Below are positions 9,706 through 22,069 of a DNA stretch of 64,000 nucleotides, one piece after another. Both the position numbers and the translations under genes were made by a program. The stretch lies in the NCBI GenBank assembly GCA_026225945.1, contig JAMJFZ010000320.1, positions 12,766,501 through 12,830,500 of the forward strand, read 5' to 3'. The first letter of the stretch is position 1, and every line of letters starts with the position of its first letter. The stretch comes from Cricetomys ansorgei (lineage: Eukaryota > Chordata > Mammalia > Rodentia > Nesomyidae). A model generated the notes under the pieces. That model was not told where the DNA came from and did not search any database. It saw only the letters and a program-made list of their open reading frames with translations.

Positions 9706-11899
9706 AAAGCCTCCCTGAGATATTAGGTCTTCCTGGTCTAGTGACTTTTAAACTCTGCCTCAGTGAGTTCCAGGTTTCTTTCTAGAATATGAGCAACTTT
9801 CTGGCAAGGACTTGCTTGAGCACCTGTGACCCAACAGTAGCTGCCATAATTGCTCAACTTTCAGACGCTTTTTTTCCAGTTCAAATTTGAGCAAAGCCTT
9901 TATTTATTTTAAAGCATTATGAGGAATCCAAACCAGCATGCTTCCCAGCCTGGGCCTGCTGGTCATTGTTCTCCTTCGAGAACTATTCACATACTGGACA
10001 TTCGCTCATCTAGTCCTCTATAATCCAGGCTTGCTCAGAGCGTTAGAAAGATTTTTATCCATGTTGACTGGAGATCCTGATTTCTATCTTTGAGTCTTAG
10101 CTTTGCCCTCTGAATAGAACCATGTTCCCTTCAGAAAAAAAAAAAAAAATCCCTTCAGATATTGCTCCAAAGCTGTGGCATCGCTTGAGATTTCTTTGGA
10201 TGCCAGCTGCAGGATTTGACTCTGGCAAATCCAAGAAGAAAAGGAATGTCTTGGTCAGACATCAGGCTGCTTGCTGAGTTGTAAAGGGGTCTGGAGAAGA
10301 GGGCTCAGAAGGAAAGGCAGTCATTGGGATTGTGGTTCCTTTGCTGGCTGTCTGATTTGGATGGGGCTGTAGGTCACCAGTGTCTTCCCGTGAGTGAGGC
10401 CAGACAAGCACAAGGCCACCAGAACATCTTCTGCTGAGCTCACTGAAGGAGTCTTCTTCCCCGCTGCTGCGCATCTGGCCTCCAGTGAGCTACTAGAGCC
10501 TGCTCCAGTCCACCCTTGCATTCTTAAGCTACAAGACCGGCTTACTCTCAAGTCAGCAACGTCATAAGGACCTTGGCCAGCATTTAGGCAACTAGAACTT
10601 CAACAACGGGTGATACTGACAAATGACGTACAGCCGGGACCACTAAAACGTCAGACAAATGGTGAATGTATGGTGAACATGTAAGTCCTGTGCATTTGAT
10701 TAGGCGGTCCTACTTTCAGAGTTTTGCTTTGAATATAATCTGCTATAAAACTATGTTCATTCCCTCTTATGCTTCATTTTCAAACCTAAGCTCAGAAATT
10801 TGCATTGCTCTAGATTGCATCGCATAAGTCCAATTTCAATGGTTTCAGCTAGTCCTAACTTCTCAGAAATTCTAAACGTTTAGCTTTACGAGGTTGGTGT
10901 GTTATGTTTTCCATCTTACATCCGTACTTTAATTTTATGACCAGGTAGGGAAGAAGAGCAGGGTCAGGTGGAGGGAAAGGCAGAGAAAAGGGGGAAGAGT
11001 AGACGGGATATGGTACTGGTGAAACTCCTGGTCAAAAAGAAATGGGAATAGACTAAGGGAAAAGCAGGGGAGACTGGAGGATGATCCCTGAGAACCGAAA
11101 GAAATGGTGTCTACCAAGGTTCTGATTTCAGGATAACAGAATCTGCTCAAGTAAAGAAAACAAAACAAAACACCCCAATGCAATTACATGAAGACATGGA
11201 AGGCTCCCTGATGACGTGCCAGGTTTGGATCATCGCACGATCTAACGGCTAGGCACGAGGAACTGCAGGAGAGGCTGAGAAGCAGAGGCAGGCTGGACTG
11301 AAAGTCAGAGGGCTGATGCTCAGCTGCAGCATGACCCCACCCTGCCCCATCTATAGTCTGGAGTCGTAGCTGATTTCTGGGCAAGGAGTAGCCCAGCCAC
11401 TGCGACGAGGGGAATTTTGGTCCAGCCCTTTGGTCTCTGTGATGGAAGACTCAAAGCAATTCTGACAAAACAGATCTGGCTGCAAGTAGGGAGGCTTGTG
11501 TGTGAATAAAACAAAGAAACCACCAAAGAGCTTTCCCATGGAAACATTGAGAGAACAGCCACTTGCAAGTAACTCAGCACATCCAGCCTCCAGTCCAGGC
11601 CTCTCGAGTCTCCTAATCATTTGGCTGTTCAGTTTCTCCAGTCACGTGTGTCCAAGCAGTGTCACAATAAACATATCAAGAATCAAACTCCCACTTGATC
11701 CCCACCCGTCCCTCCTTTGAGTTGCACGTTCCAAAGCCACTCGCGTTCTTTGTCCTTCCTCATCTCCTGCCGAGTTTATTTCTTAATATCACTTGACTCT
11801 GCTTCTTGCCATTTTTACCACCCCTGTCCATGGCAATCCTGCCTCTCCCCTTTGCTACTTACAATAAACTCAGAATCCCTGCTGAGTACCTTGTCAGTC
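9706..11899. other. Unassigned sequence, about 2.2 kb
   Basis: No recognised repeat apart from an A-run at about 10134-10149 and a purine-rich stretch at about 10945-11075. Several 66-89 codon frames on the minus strand show no motif. Confidence 0.4.
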
Positions 11900-12028
11900 A
11901 AGTATAGTCCATGGACCAACAGCATCTGCATTTCCTCGGGTCAGATTGAAATGTAGAATGTCAGGGCTCCATCCCAGACTCTCTGAACTAGAACCCCCGT
12001 CTTAAGCACACCTTACGTGATTTGTTTG
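11900..12028. mobile_element. MER5-type hAT-Charlie MITE
   Basis: AGTATAGTCCATGGACCAAC, AGCATCTGCATTT, TTGAAATGTAGAATGTCAGG and CATCCCAGACTCTCTGAACT follow the MER5 consensus ('gtggtccatggaccagcagcat ... gcccaccccagacctactgaa'). These are short non-autonomous DNA transposons from early mammals. The terminal inverted repeats are not complete here. Confidence 0.75.
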
Positions 12029-12847
12029 CCAACGAGACCGAGGGGCCTCTTTAAGGCTGTCTCAACCCTCCAAACACTTCCAACACCCTTCCTTTAGACT
12101 TTCCTGAGCCGTGCTGACCTTTTCACGGAGAAAGCGGAAGCTGTCAGAAGATCGCTCGGGCATGCATCTGGTCTCCAAGTTTCCCACCCAACCCACGCGC
12201 ATCCGCACACTCGGTCTTCCTTCTGGATGCCATGGTTGAGAAGTTTCGGCTCCCATCTAAGTCCATACCTTTCTTTTCATGAATGAAAATCCCATCCATT
12301 TCATTCACTGAAAGTCATTGCTCCAGTCACAGCCTACTTCCCCTTGGCTTCTTTTTTTCCTCAACTTAATTGGATAGTTTCGCCACTCTACAAACTATCT
12401 GCTTTATTTTATCCTTTAAAAAAAAATCCCATGGAAACAAAACCAAGCTCTCTCTTGAGTCAGCCCACCCCCAGATACCACTATTTCTTTCTCAGTTCCC
12501 TTTTATACAACAGTTTCTTGAGGGAGTTAATTACGTCCAGTTTCTCTCTTTACACTCCCATTTGGTTCTAATGACCCTGTGCTTTGCTTTTCCAAGGCCC
12601 TGCAGCTACCATGTCCGGGATGACCAGGGAAGACTGTTGTTCTTGGCCATTTCTCCCTGCTTGGCTCTCAGCATCATTTGACAGGCACGCAGCTTCATCT
12701 TCTCCACATGAGTTTCAGGACCACTCTCTCCTCTTATCATACTGACCTCTTCCCTTCAGTCTAGTTTTCTCTTTCCCCTGTTCCTACAGCTTCCTAAAAG
12801 CAGAGTATTCTGTGGCTCTGTACAATTCTACCCTGTGCTCCTCCAAA
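12029..12847. other. Unassigned, pyrimidine-rich sequence
   Basis: C/T-rich in places (12700-12790). It may contain an old CR1-like LINE piece, but I could not align it with confidence. Confidence 0.35.
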
Positions 12848-12972
12848 CAGTCTGTGCAAACAACAGTATTTGTTAGCGTCCAGTCTCAGACCCTAACCCA
12901 AATCTTCTAAATCAGAGTCTGAACTTTAACAAGATTCCTCCCCACAGCCCGGTGATTCACATGTATGTGAAC
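12848..12972. mobile_element. MER5-type hAT-Charlie MITE, second copy
   Basis: GTCTCAGACCCTAACCCAAA, AATCAGAGTCTGAACTTTAA, CAAGATTC and GGTGATTCACATGTATGTG match the second half of MER5. It has the same orientation as the copy at 11.9 kb, about 0.8 kb away, but covers a partly different section of the consensus. Confidence 0.75.
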
Positions 12973-13194
12973 TAATCTAGCCTACTGATGGCTAACCTTA
13001 GCTATTGAAAGAAACCAGAGAGATTTTAAGAATCTTGATATCTAGGTCTTATCTAAAATCAATGATGAGTCAAATCTAGGTGTCAGGATGTTAAAAAATA
13101 CTCTCTAGGCGATTCCAAGATAAAATTGTGACACTCTATGATCCCTCACTTTCTGGCATTTATATATAATTATATTCTCTTAGTGTAGGAGGTA

Positions 13195-13575
13195 CCTGTA
13201 ACTTACCCTAAGCTATAGACCATAGTAGAGTAGTGAGGTGTCACTCCCATGCTTCTGTTGCTGGTGTATCTTGCCAGCAGGTCACTGTTGTAGGTTGCAG
13301 GATTTGAAGCTTGGTGACATTGATGCTTACTTTTCTCCTTCTCTGGTACTGAGCAAAGTAACTTCCAGCACCATGAATACTAGTCAATAAGGGTAAAGTT
13401 TCTGGTTGGGCACCACCTCGATTTCTCCATGTTTAATGACATGTTTAATAAGTGTTGTTTTAGTGGTAGGGCCTTAATATCAGGTTCTGCAGAGCAACCA
13501 ATAGCCTGTTATGTTTGGGGGTTTCCATGGGGTTCCTTTGGCTAGTGATGTAACCCATTTCTGCCAACTGGAGGT
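13195..13575 (-). mobile_element. Rodent L1 3' UTR fragment
   Basis: The text CCCTAAGCTATAGACCATAG ... TTGCCAGCAGGTCACTGTTG ... GTTTCCATGGGGTTCCTTTG resembles the antisense of the long 3' UTR of old rodent L1 (Lx group). The match is from memory and diverged, and no coding part is left. Confidence 0.45.
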
Positions 13576-13821
13576 TGGAGTACTGTATCTATTTAATGTG
13601 TGTGCGTGCATACTTTGGGTCCATTAAGTGTTGCTTGTATGTACAAGGGCTTCTGTGTACAAATATTGTTTGTGTGTGTATGTGTTTGGTGCCTGGATGC
13701 CCTTCTGCGGTTGCATTGATATGTGTGGTGTGTGACACTTGGGAAACTGGACTAAGACATGCCCCTTCTTGGCCTGATGAACAGGTAGGCTTACTAAAGG
13801 GATCAAGTGAGCTTGGGGTAG

Positions 13822-14185
13822 TGTTATGGTTTGAGCTTAATATTCCTCAAAGGTCTGAATGCTTGTTCACTAGTTGGTTGTACTATTAGCCAAATATATA
13901 GGAAAGATGACCAGTCTAGTGACCAGGAAACTGGGTCACTAGAAAGTATGATCTTGAGAGCTCCAACTCTTTCCTTCCTCTCTGCTTCCTGGCCCCCATG
14001 GGATGGGCAGCTTGTCTCTGCCGCACACTCACTGCCACGGTGTTTGCCTTACCAGAGGTCCACGAACACAGGAGCCCACTGAGTACAAGGGGCCACTTCT
14101 GAAACCATAGCTCAAAATAAGCCCTTTCCTTCTTTGAGGTTATTTCTCTCTGGTACTTATCACAGCTGTAAAAAGTTGACTGACA
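13822..14185 (+). mobile_element. MT-type MaLR solo LTR (old)
   Basis: Starts TGTTATGGTTTGAGCTTAAT, continues TGCTTGTTCACTAGTTGG (degraded 'ggcttggtccccagctgg') and ends GGTACTTATCACAGCTGTAA ... GACTGACA, so it begins TG and ends CA. MaLR LTRs of the MT series act as Pol II promoters in rodent oocytes when intact; this copy looks too diverged to assume that. Confidence 0.65.
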
Positions 14186-14299
14186 TGGGTGGCCCTTGGG
14201 GACTGTGGATAGTTCCAGGAAACTACAGATAACCTGGAAGACCTGAGGGAAGCTTTTAGTTGAAAGGCAGCAAAGAATCAAGACCTGCAGTCAAAGAAG

Positions 14300-14540
14300 C
14301 ACATTCCGTTAGCAGCCAAATGAACTTGAGTGTGCATTCTTTCCCAGTTGAGTGAGCCTCCAGATAAGAACAAAGGTCAGATGACTTAAGAGTCACTTTC
14401 TTTATAGCCTCATGGAATTCTGTACAGATTCTAGCTACTCATGATTCTGACTCATAAAAATAATGAGATTGTAAGTATGTGCTGTTTGAAGCCACCATAT
14501 TTGAATTTTTAAAAACAATATAGTAGCCAAAATGGATAAC
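14300..14540 (+). mobile_element. Ancient MLT-type MaLR LTR, 3' part
   Basis: GAGCCTCCAGATAAGAAC, then ACTCATAAAAATAATGAGATT, then GCTGTTTGAAGCCACCATAT, follows the order 'cctccagatgagaac ... gataataaatgtgtgttgttttaagccactaa' of old mammalian LTRs. A similar copy lies at 41.0-41.5 kb. Confidence 0.5.
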
Positions 14541-15097
14541 CGCATATCTGGTATATTTCATTCAGACTGAAGACTTTATACACTGTCAGTTATAGATTGC
14601 TAATTATAAGCAATTTCCATGGATAATGGCTTAAAATAACAACAAGAAGTTGCCTTAACCCGGGCTTCCTTTCCCTTGGCTTTTGATTGGATGTGAGCAA
14701 TGAGAGGCAGCAAAGGATGGCTGGAGGCAGGGAACTTAGACGTTTCTCTTCAGTGTCTTCTCCAAGTTGCTGTACGTTTGGCAATGTTAGGCTCCTCTGT
14801 AGCCAGGATTTTCTTGGATCTTCCCTTTCTTATGTCTCTGGGGTTTTACTAACACTCTTTTCTCCACATGTACCTCTAAGCCTACTGTACCTTGGGTTTG
14901 GTACTGAATTCCTACTGTTGGAAGTCCTGGCTGCTTTACCAACTTTGGGTGGGTACCTTATTCTTCTTACACTTTTGTCAATAGCCCTTTCATCAAACCT
15001 TCTCTAGTTAAACGTCTTAAGGGTATCCTCTGTTCCCTACGAGATCCTGACTGATGTGCATACCATTAAATTACGTTTTTATTCATTTGTTTGTTTT
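14541..15097. other. Unassigned sequence
   Basis: No repeat recognised. A plus-strand frame (14687-15007, 106 codons) is hydrophobic at its end but has no family resemblance. Confidence 0.4.
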
Positions 15098-15201
15098 ACT
15101 AGAAAATAAGCATCATGGGGACAGACCCCTGATTTAGTCATTGCTCTATTCCCAGTTAGAATGGAGGCTGATATAGAATAGATCTTTAAATGCTTGCTGA
15201 G
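15098..15201 (+). mobile_element. L2 LINE 3' end
   Basis: ACTAGAAAATAAGCATCATG GGGACAG is the L2 motif 'cactagaatgtaagctccatgagggcag', followed by ATTGCTCTATTCCCAG and AATGCTTGCTGA near the end. Confidence 0.7.
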
Positions 15202-15659
15202 GGGGAAATGGGACTTATTCAACATTAGATGCTGACCTGATTGAGTGATGCTATTGGTGTGATGGCACTGCTAACAGGACCAGTCTTAATTGTTTGTCAA
15301 GGAAAGGAAGAGCACAATTGGACATCAGGCTAATGGGAATCCATACTGGCAGGGCATGGAAACAAAGGGCATTGGATAATAAATATTAAGTTAACTCCTC
15401 CTTCCATGTCATGAGAGAATGCTCTCTCCCCTGATCCTAAGCCACTGACTTGGGAGTACCATGAAATCAGGAAATCGTAAGTTCAAATCCTGTGTTCTCT
15501 TCTTATCAACAGGGGTGCATTTTAGTAATTTGGAAAAAAACTGTCAGAAATTAATTTTCCATATTTATAGTGGAGTTGTTAACCTGTAGCATCTAAATTC
15601 TGTATAATGACTACTGACAGTTGGAGCACCTGAAAATGCTAGGTGCATTTCCCAGGGAT

Positions 15660-15810
15660 GCATGTTCCTCTGTATTAAATATTACATGCATCATCTAATT
15701 TAATCTTCATCGTGTCACTATGAGGTCACGCCTTCATTATTTTGGGAATTGAGATGCAGAGCACTTGAAAAATTGTTCCATGCTAGTCAATGCAGAGTCA
15801 GGGCATGAAT
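15660..15810 (-). mobile_element. MIR SINE, diverged
   Basis: CATCTAATTTAATCTTCATC ... CACTATGAGGTCACGCCTTC ... GGAATTGAGATGCAGAG follows antisense MIR ('catttaatcctcacaacaaccctatgaggta ... gaggaaactgaggcacagag'). Confidence 0.6.
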
Positions 15811-16589
15811 GTCTCCCTGCATTATCTTCATAAGCTTTGTGTTTTTCATAAGAAGCATCATCTCCTGTCTGAATACAGATCTGGGTCTAGTTGTTGGAAG
15901 TGACTAGAGCTCATCATAGTGACATTAGAAGAGAAGTGACTCGAGAAATTAGAAAATTTTGCACTGGCCACAGGATGCACTCCACCTTAGACTCAACTAC
16001 GAGACAACTTGCTCAAGATACGATCAATGTAAATCTGTATTCCACACTTGGAAACTTCACTAACTCACTCTTGTCTTTTCCCTAATTGGATGGGAAATAA
16101 ATATCTTTCAGACTTTTCTATTTTTATTTTTATAAATCTCATCAAAGCATGTAGATTCCCTAAATCACGTTTTTGTGCATTAATTAATTGGTAGCGTGTT
16201 TGTTGGTCATGTAATCAATTTGCCTCTCGCCAATTCTCAGAGTTAGGGAGATATGTGTAAAATCTTTTGGAAGAGAATTCCATGCCAATAAGGGCCTCTA
16301 GCATCTCACTTACTGCATGCCAGCAAGCTGGAATTTCATACCAGATTTTGCTTTTCAATATCAGATTCAGTTTTCATTGTATATCCAAGCCTCACACTAA
16401 CTAGCTGGGCTTCTGTTCTGAATCGTCATTGGGTTGAACTATGGTAGTAGTTAGTAGTTGGTGGAAACCTACCTCTGAGTCACTGAATCAAAATGAAGAC
16501 CATAAGCACTTTGGTGTAGTCTATAATGTCTGAGTTTTACTTCTCTAATGAAATACCTAAGGCTATACACTTATAAAGAAAACAAGCTG
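15811..16589. other. Unassigned AT-rich sequence
   Basis: No repeat or exon recognised. Confidence 0.4.
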
Positions 16590-16985
16590 TAGAAGCTATT
16601 TTTCCTGTTGATATTATAAAATGCCCAACAAAAATAATTTAAGGAAGAGGGGGCTTCTTTGGGGCACAACTCATCATGGTAAAGGATGTCATGGTAGGTG
16701 GAGCTTGACGTGGCACGTCACATTGCATCTTCTGGCAGGAATCAAAGACATCAGTGTTAGTGCTCAACTTCCTTTCTTCTTTTTATTCAATCCGGGACTC
16801 CAGCCCATGGAATGGTCCCCCAGTTACAGTAGGTTACCCTACCTCAGTTATGCTAATCAGTTATGCTAATTACCGGCATGCTCAGAAGCAAACATAATCG
16901 ATCCCACACAAGTGTGCCCAGAGGTCTGTCTCCTTGGTGATTCTAGACTCTTTTAGGTTGATAATCAATATTAAGTATAACACAA
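16590..16985 (-). mobile_element. Rodent LTR-type repeat, second family copy
   Basis: Contains TTTAAGGAAGAGGGGGCTTC, GTCACATTGCATCTTCTGGC, TTTTTATTCAATCCGGGACT CCAGCCCATGGAATGG and GCCCAGAGGTCTGTCTCC in this order. Reversed, this is the same element as at 53525-53885. The 13-base word CAGTTATGCTAAT is duplicated in tandem inside it (16845-16857 and 16858-16870). Confidence 0.65.
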
Positions 16986-17515
16986 ATTTGTGTCCCTTAT
17001 AATTTGGAGGCTGAAACTCTTAACAAGATAATTCAGGCACTGGAGGGGGTTTTATTGGTTTCATCACTTCAGATCATGTTGCGATGATTAGGGCTATATG
17101 GAGGAGTGATAGATTATGCCACTAGACAGGAAGCCAAGAGACTGGGGATTGGCCAGGTTCATTTCATAATAGAAGTCCTGAGAGAATGAATTCATGGTTC
17201 CTATGAGAACCTCCTTAATTCCTTCTGAGGGTATAGCACAACAGTCCAAGGATCTCCCACTGGGCCGTTTGAATGTTTCGTGGTAAAACCCTTGGAGACA
17301 CACCTCAAACCATGTCTGAATGACCAAACGTTACTTACCAGTGAATGACCTGGACAAGAGGCTGGGTTTGATGAGCTTCAAGAGATTGAGTTCACAAAAG
17401 GTGAGATAGTAGTGCCTAGTCTCCAGAGTTTGTAAAAGTCTCTCTGGGTTATAGCCTCCACTTTTTGTACCCACTGAGCCATGATGTTCTACTAAACCGT
17501 ACTTAGGTATTCCTT
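16986..17515. other. Unassigned sequence
   Basis: No recognised family. A minus-strand 77-codon frame (17094-17327) shows no motif. Confidence 0.4.
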
Positions 17516-17690
17516 TAGTAACTCTCTCAATGATCCCAAGAAGTACAATAGCATCATATTGCTAACTTTATAGACACACACACAACCACACATACCGCTT
17601 AAATACTATGCTCGTAGTCAGGAAATGGCAGCAACTGGTTTCAAACTCAGGCAGATGAACCTCAGAGCCCTGGATCTTTGTTGTTGGCAA
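17516..17690 (-). mobile_element. MIR SINE with a small CA insertion
   Basis: Antisense MIR words such as TCAATGATCCCAAGAAGTAC, GCTAACTTTATAGACAC and AGGAAATGGCAGCAACTGG TTTCAAACTCAGGCAG. A short ACACACAC run at 17573-17584 interrupts it. Confidence 0.65.
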
Positions 17691-20649
17691 TAATGGTGAG
17701 GATTTGCTAGAAATCACTGATGTTGCTGTCATTGACGTTACTGCATTACCGTTCTCGTGTGCCTCCACTCTCAACTTCTCGGTACCATTCAGAAGTATAT
17801 CAAGCATGTTCCTTGTTTCGTTACTTAACAAGAGTGTCTGGTTAAATGCCCAGCAGCATCCTCACATAAGAGAAATGTACAGGACAGCTCCAGTTCCAGA
17901 ACTTCTGATAGCAGAGTGCAGAAGACTCAGCTGGGTATGTGACACAGGGGAATACCATACTGTGAGAGCTGATAACGAGGCCCTCTGATCCTATAGGCTG
18001 GGTGTTGCATTGTGGAGCAGGATGGCCTCTTGTGTGAAAATCATTCATTCCTCTTCTTGGGAAGCTTGTAGATGCTAAGGCAGTTTTGTTAGGAGACTCT
18101 GTACAGATTACCAGAAGGATTTTTTTTTTTTTTAACTAAAGATCTTATTTTTAAAAAAAAGAACAAATAACGAATTTTAGAAGCTATTATGAAAATAGAA
18201 TTGGTGAAATAAGTTAAATATGATACTATGATATAATTTCTGGTTTCTTTTGGAGTTTCCTTCTTTATCAGAAAATTCCCTCTACTCATGTCCAACCCAC
18301 CCCCTGGCTGCCAAGCCCTCATAGGTTTTAGCATCGGTGAACACATACTCTTTTATTCATTGGGCGTTTTGCATCTACATACTCCCAGATTCTAGATCAT
18401 TCATTGTGCCAAAATAGAAATTTTATATCCACGAGGGCATCCTACCAATGTACAGCTATGTCAGAATATCCTAAATCTGTTTTGAAATTTGCATTTGCTT
18501 AAAATATTTAATCTAGGGGGAATCAGCTGCTGTCTCACAAAATGTTGTAATTCTGTATATTCTATTTCTACTAAAATATATAGAAGGGTATGTGAAATAT
18601 TTAGAGTAAGGGATCCTAGAACAAACCTAATTTATTTATGTTATAAATAATAATGAAGCTGCTTCCTAATTAGAAGCTGTTTCCCCAAACAAAGGTACTG
18701 CAGTCGTTTATTTTTGTAGCTCCTTTAAAAAAAATCAGTTCATCAGCATATCTGAAATCCATATACCAAAACTGGCAGAAAATCAAGATATTAATTTTAT
18801 ATGTGAGGAGAAAATCCCCAGAGCATTCCATTTAAATATCTACATCTTGGATTCATTTCAGGTTCTGATTTAAAATTGGGGATTCAATATTTTACAGCAG
18901 ATTATGAGGTGGAAGCCAGAGAATTAGATGAGACATTTTCTGACTTGTATATTATATCCTTGATGAACTAAAGGCTTGCTTTTAGATTCATTTCCAACAT
19001 GATTTCCCCATTGGATTTGTCTCAGATACCACAGCGAGAAGCCAGCAATGTGACCCCAGGGAAGAGGCCAGAAAGGATGCTGGCAGAGGGAGAAATGGCA
19101 GGGGACTTGAGGCTGAGAATTGGAAATGATGAAAGAAATGAAAGAATGGGAGGGTAGATGTGGGAGAGCAGGGAGGGAGGGATGAAGAGAGTAAGAAAGG
19201 CAGGAGGAAGAGAGAGGGACAGAGAATGTTCCCATTCAAGGGAGTATAGTACACTCAAAGAAATACCACTAGTATTGCCACCAACCTGATCATGTTGGCT
19301 TTTCTGATTTAAGCCCTCCTTAAGCCTTAACTTGTAATTAATAAGAACTGCTACCTAAGGATTGTCAGAAGGATCTTCTGCTAAGTATTGAAACATAAAA
19401 GAAAAATATTGGCCTTTCATCATCTCCTAAAGGGGAAAAAAATCCCCGCAATTTATGTTTATACTTTAGAATCAAAGCCCCCTTTTAAGTTCCCAGGAGC
19501 CAATCATAAGTAGAAACCTAAGACTGATTTCTCCAAATAATAAAATAGTGGGGAGAAAAAGAGATAATGCATCCTACCGGTGGAAGCGCTTGCACCACAG
19601 AATGGTTCATGTAAGTGCTGCTAAATGAGTTCTAACAGTGCAAGGCATTAGAATTTGTTCAGTGGGGTTTTCCTGTGTAGATGCCACTGCTGATCCTGCC
19701 ATTAAAGGAAACTCTCCAGGGTTGTTTCCAAGGCCAGCGGTCATGTGCTATGGGGTCACCTCTCACCCTTCTTATCTTGATGTCTCTTGGAACTGATGGT
19801 GTGAGACACTCCTCTCAAGGAACTCACCACTTCCTGTACTTCTCAATGGGGAGAAGATGAATTATTTGTGCCTCAGTGCTGGTATTAAGCTGAGTAGGTT
19901 ATTTACTGGAGTGTAGAGTTTCGATGGACATTCAAATAGAGATAAGCAACATCTGCTTAAGGCCAGGGAAGAATCCTTAGGATAACAGATAACAAATAGA
20001 AAGCAAAAATGCTATGTGTACAGCTCCTATCTACATAATTTCTTCCTATCGTTGTTTGGGACTTTGGACCAGAGAGATAGAAGGTGAGTAGGTGTCTGCA
20101 CAGATGTCAACAGCCAGGCTTTGGAGTTCTAGTGTAAAAGCTAGTAACTGGGGACGTTTACCTAGAGATGGAGTGAAGAAGGACATCGACTGACCTCTAA
20201 ATTTAACTGGTGTGCTCCACATTTGCTTCATAGTTTCCTCTTCTTGTCACTGTGCACGAACTCACCAGGTCTATGACTATTACACTTAAACGTAATCTAT
20301 GTTGATGTGATGTCTGCAAGGTGCTTAGAGACTTGCTTAGTTCATGGTAAATGCCAGAGACCTGTCAGCTGTCTTATTTATTATAGTTAATTACTAGCAA
20401 ATGTTTACACTAGAATGTTTGATTGTTATTTCTAAATTAAATCCAAAATGGAGTTGTCGGTTTACTGCTCCCTCAAGCCAATGACCCTTGTGTTGTTTTT
20501 CTAACTTTATAATTGCAACCTAACCAAGTGACTCGGGCCAGAATCTTAGGCATCATGGCTGATTTGCATTGGCTTCTTTTAACTCTTCACAGTGAGTTCA
20601 TCAGCTGGTCCCTTTGGCCTATTCTCTAAAGTATAAAACAAATCCATGC
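17691..20649. other. Unassigned AT-rich region, about 3 kb
   Basis: No transposon recognised. It contains a T-run at 18120-18133 and a purine-rich stretch at 19080-19225 (A/G with few breaks on the plus strand), which explains the serine/proline-rich minus-strand frames at 18924-19258. Confidence 0.4.
19080..19225. repeat. Purine-rich tract
   Basis: Mostly G and A on the plus strand, with irregular GGGAGG and GAAAGA words. Such tracts occur in L1 3' UTRs, but no L1 flank is visible here. Confidence 0.7.
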
Positions 20650-20752
20650 ACTTTTTCCTTCTTCACAGTTTCTCTTCATTGTTTGCCCCTCCTCTTCCTC
20701 CTTCCTTCTGTCTCAACTACTTCTTCTTTTCTTCTTTCTCCTCTTCCCCCAT
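20650..20752. repeat. Pyrimidine-rich tract
   Basis: TTCC/CTT-type irregular pyrimidine run on the plus strand. It creates the serine/leucine-rich frame at 20614-20877. Confidence 0.7.
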
Positions 20753-20929
20753 GTACGTGTTTGAAGACGTATACACATGTCTATCACATATGTAAACCTC
20801 AGGGGATACCTTGGGTCCTTCTTCTCAAGACTCTCATCAACTCTAATTTTGGACAAGCCTCTCTGACCTCTAGCTAAGAGGGCATCACTGTTGTCTTTTA
20901 TATATTCTTCTTCTTTTCATTCTTTCATC

Positions 20930-21125
20930 TGTATGCTCCATTCTCCACGTAGCAGACAGATCGTAATTTAAAAGTGCAGTTTGGATAAGTTTACATTGAA
21001 GTCCCTTTCTGTGGCATATGAAGAACAAGTCTTAAAATCTGGCTCTTCTAGTACCACTGTCTTCCTTGTTTATTAAATCCCATTCAATCCGAACAAATTG
21101 TTCTTTCATTTGTTTCCCCTGTGTC
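20930..21125 (+). mobile_element. L2-like LINE fragment (weak)
   Basis: CATTCTCCACGTAGCAGACAG ATCG and TTGAAGTCCCTTTCTG resemble the L2 section 'catcctccacacagcagccagagtgatc ... aaagtccaaactcctt'. The match is short and diverged. Confidence 0.35.
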
Positions 21126-21162
21126 ACCTACCACAATGGGATCCTTCTCAGAACTTAGCTTG

Positions 21163-21250
21163 CAGGGGTTGGAGCTATAATTTAGTGGTAGAATGCTTCC
21201 TTAGCATGCTGGTTATCCTAGGTTCTGTCCCCATCACAGGAAAAAAAAAT
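21163..21250 (+). mobile_element. ID-type SINE
   Basis: GGGGTTGGAGCTATAATTTA, GTGGTAGAATGCTTCCTTAG, CATGCTGG and TAGGTTCTGTCCCCATCACA match an ID element body, and an A9 tail closes it at 21241-21249. Box A is diverged (GCTATAATTTAGTGG), so Pol III activity is unlikely. Confidence 0.85.
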
Positions 21251-21779
21251 CCACGCAGGTTGCATTTCCAGTGTTTAAGTCTTTCCCTGATTTGTCAGCC
21301 AACTCTGAATGAGCACAGCCACCTCAATTCATGAAGTCACTGCAAGCTTTGAGTTGTGGAAGTCGCTGATACCAAGATGATCTTGTTCTTGTCAGACTTA
21401 CGTGAAATTGGAGCTGGGAGATTATGATGAAGGAGAATTCATACCTGTGTGCCTGAGATAAAGACAATTTTAAGAACTTTCTAATGTTTATCGTTCTTCT
21501 CCATGTATCCCATGCTTTGCACACTCTTCATTTATGTAGAGATTTTGAGAATGCAGCTTATCTTAAAGAATGCCATAATTGAGACAAGATGCATCGGGCA
21601 GACGGTTTGTCAGGCAATAGTCTCTCTACTGATGAGCTCACAGCTCCTATCTCGGGTCTTCAGAATCAACACATTTTGTATCCAGTTTACTTGTGTAGAT
21701 TTTCCTCTTGTCCCAGCTTTCTTAAATATCTTTATAGTTTTTTATGCCACATATTTTTTTGCATTGTAGTACTTGGCTA
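21251..21779. other. Unassigned sequence
   Basis: No repeat or exon recognised. Confidence 0.4.
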
Positions 21780-21907
21780 CTCCCTCACCCAATCCTCCCT
21801 GCTTCTCCTCCTCTTCTTCTGCTGCTTCTACTACTTCTTCTCTTTCTCCTCCTCCTCCTTCTGCTTCTATTGCTTCTCCTCCTCCTCTCCCTTCCTCCTC
21901 ACTCTTT
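21780..21907. repeat. Pyrimidine-only (CTT/CTC)n tract
   Basis: About 125 bases of almost pure C/T with TTC, CTC and CTG triplets. It codes for the serine/phenylalanine-rich frame at 21589-21927, which is therefore not evidence for a protein. Confidence 0.85.
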
Positions 21908-22069
21908 CTGACTGTTATTTAGATTAATAAGAATGTAGAAGATTTCTTCAGGAAAGTCCTGAAACAATAAAGATTTTCCATAAATGCAAATGTTTGTAAA
22001 CTTTTCAAAATATAGTTTCCCTAATCAGATGGACAGATGGCATTGTCTTTCTCATTACTGTCTATCCTC

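Noticed and set aside
21589..21927. 112-codon plus-strand frame with Phe/Ser-rich C-terminus
   Set aside because: The second half is the CTT/CTC pyrimidine tract, and the rest shows no motif.
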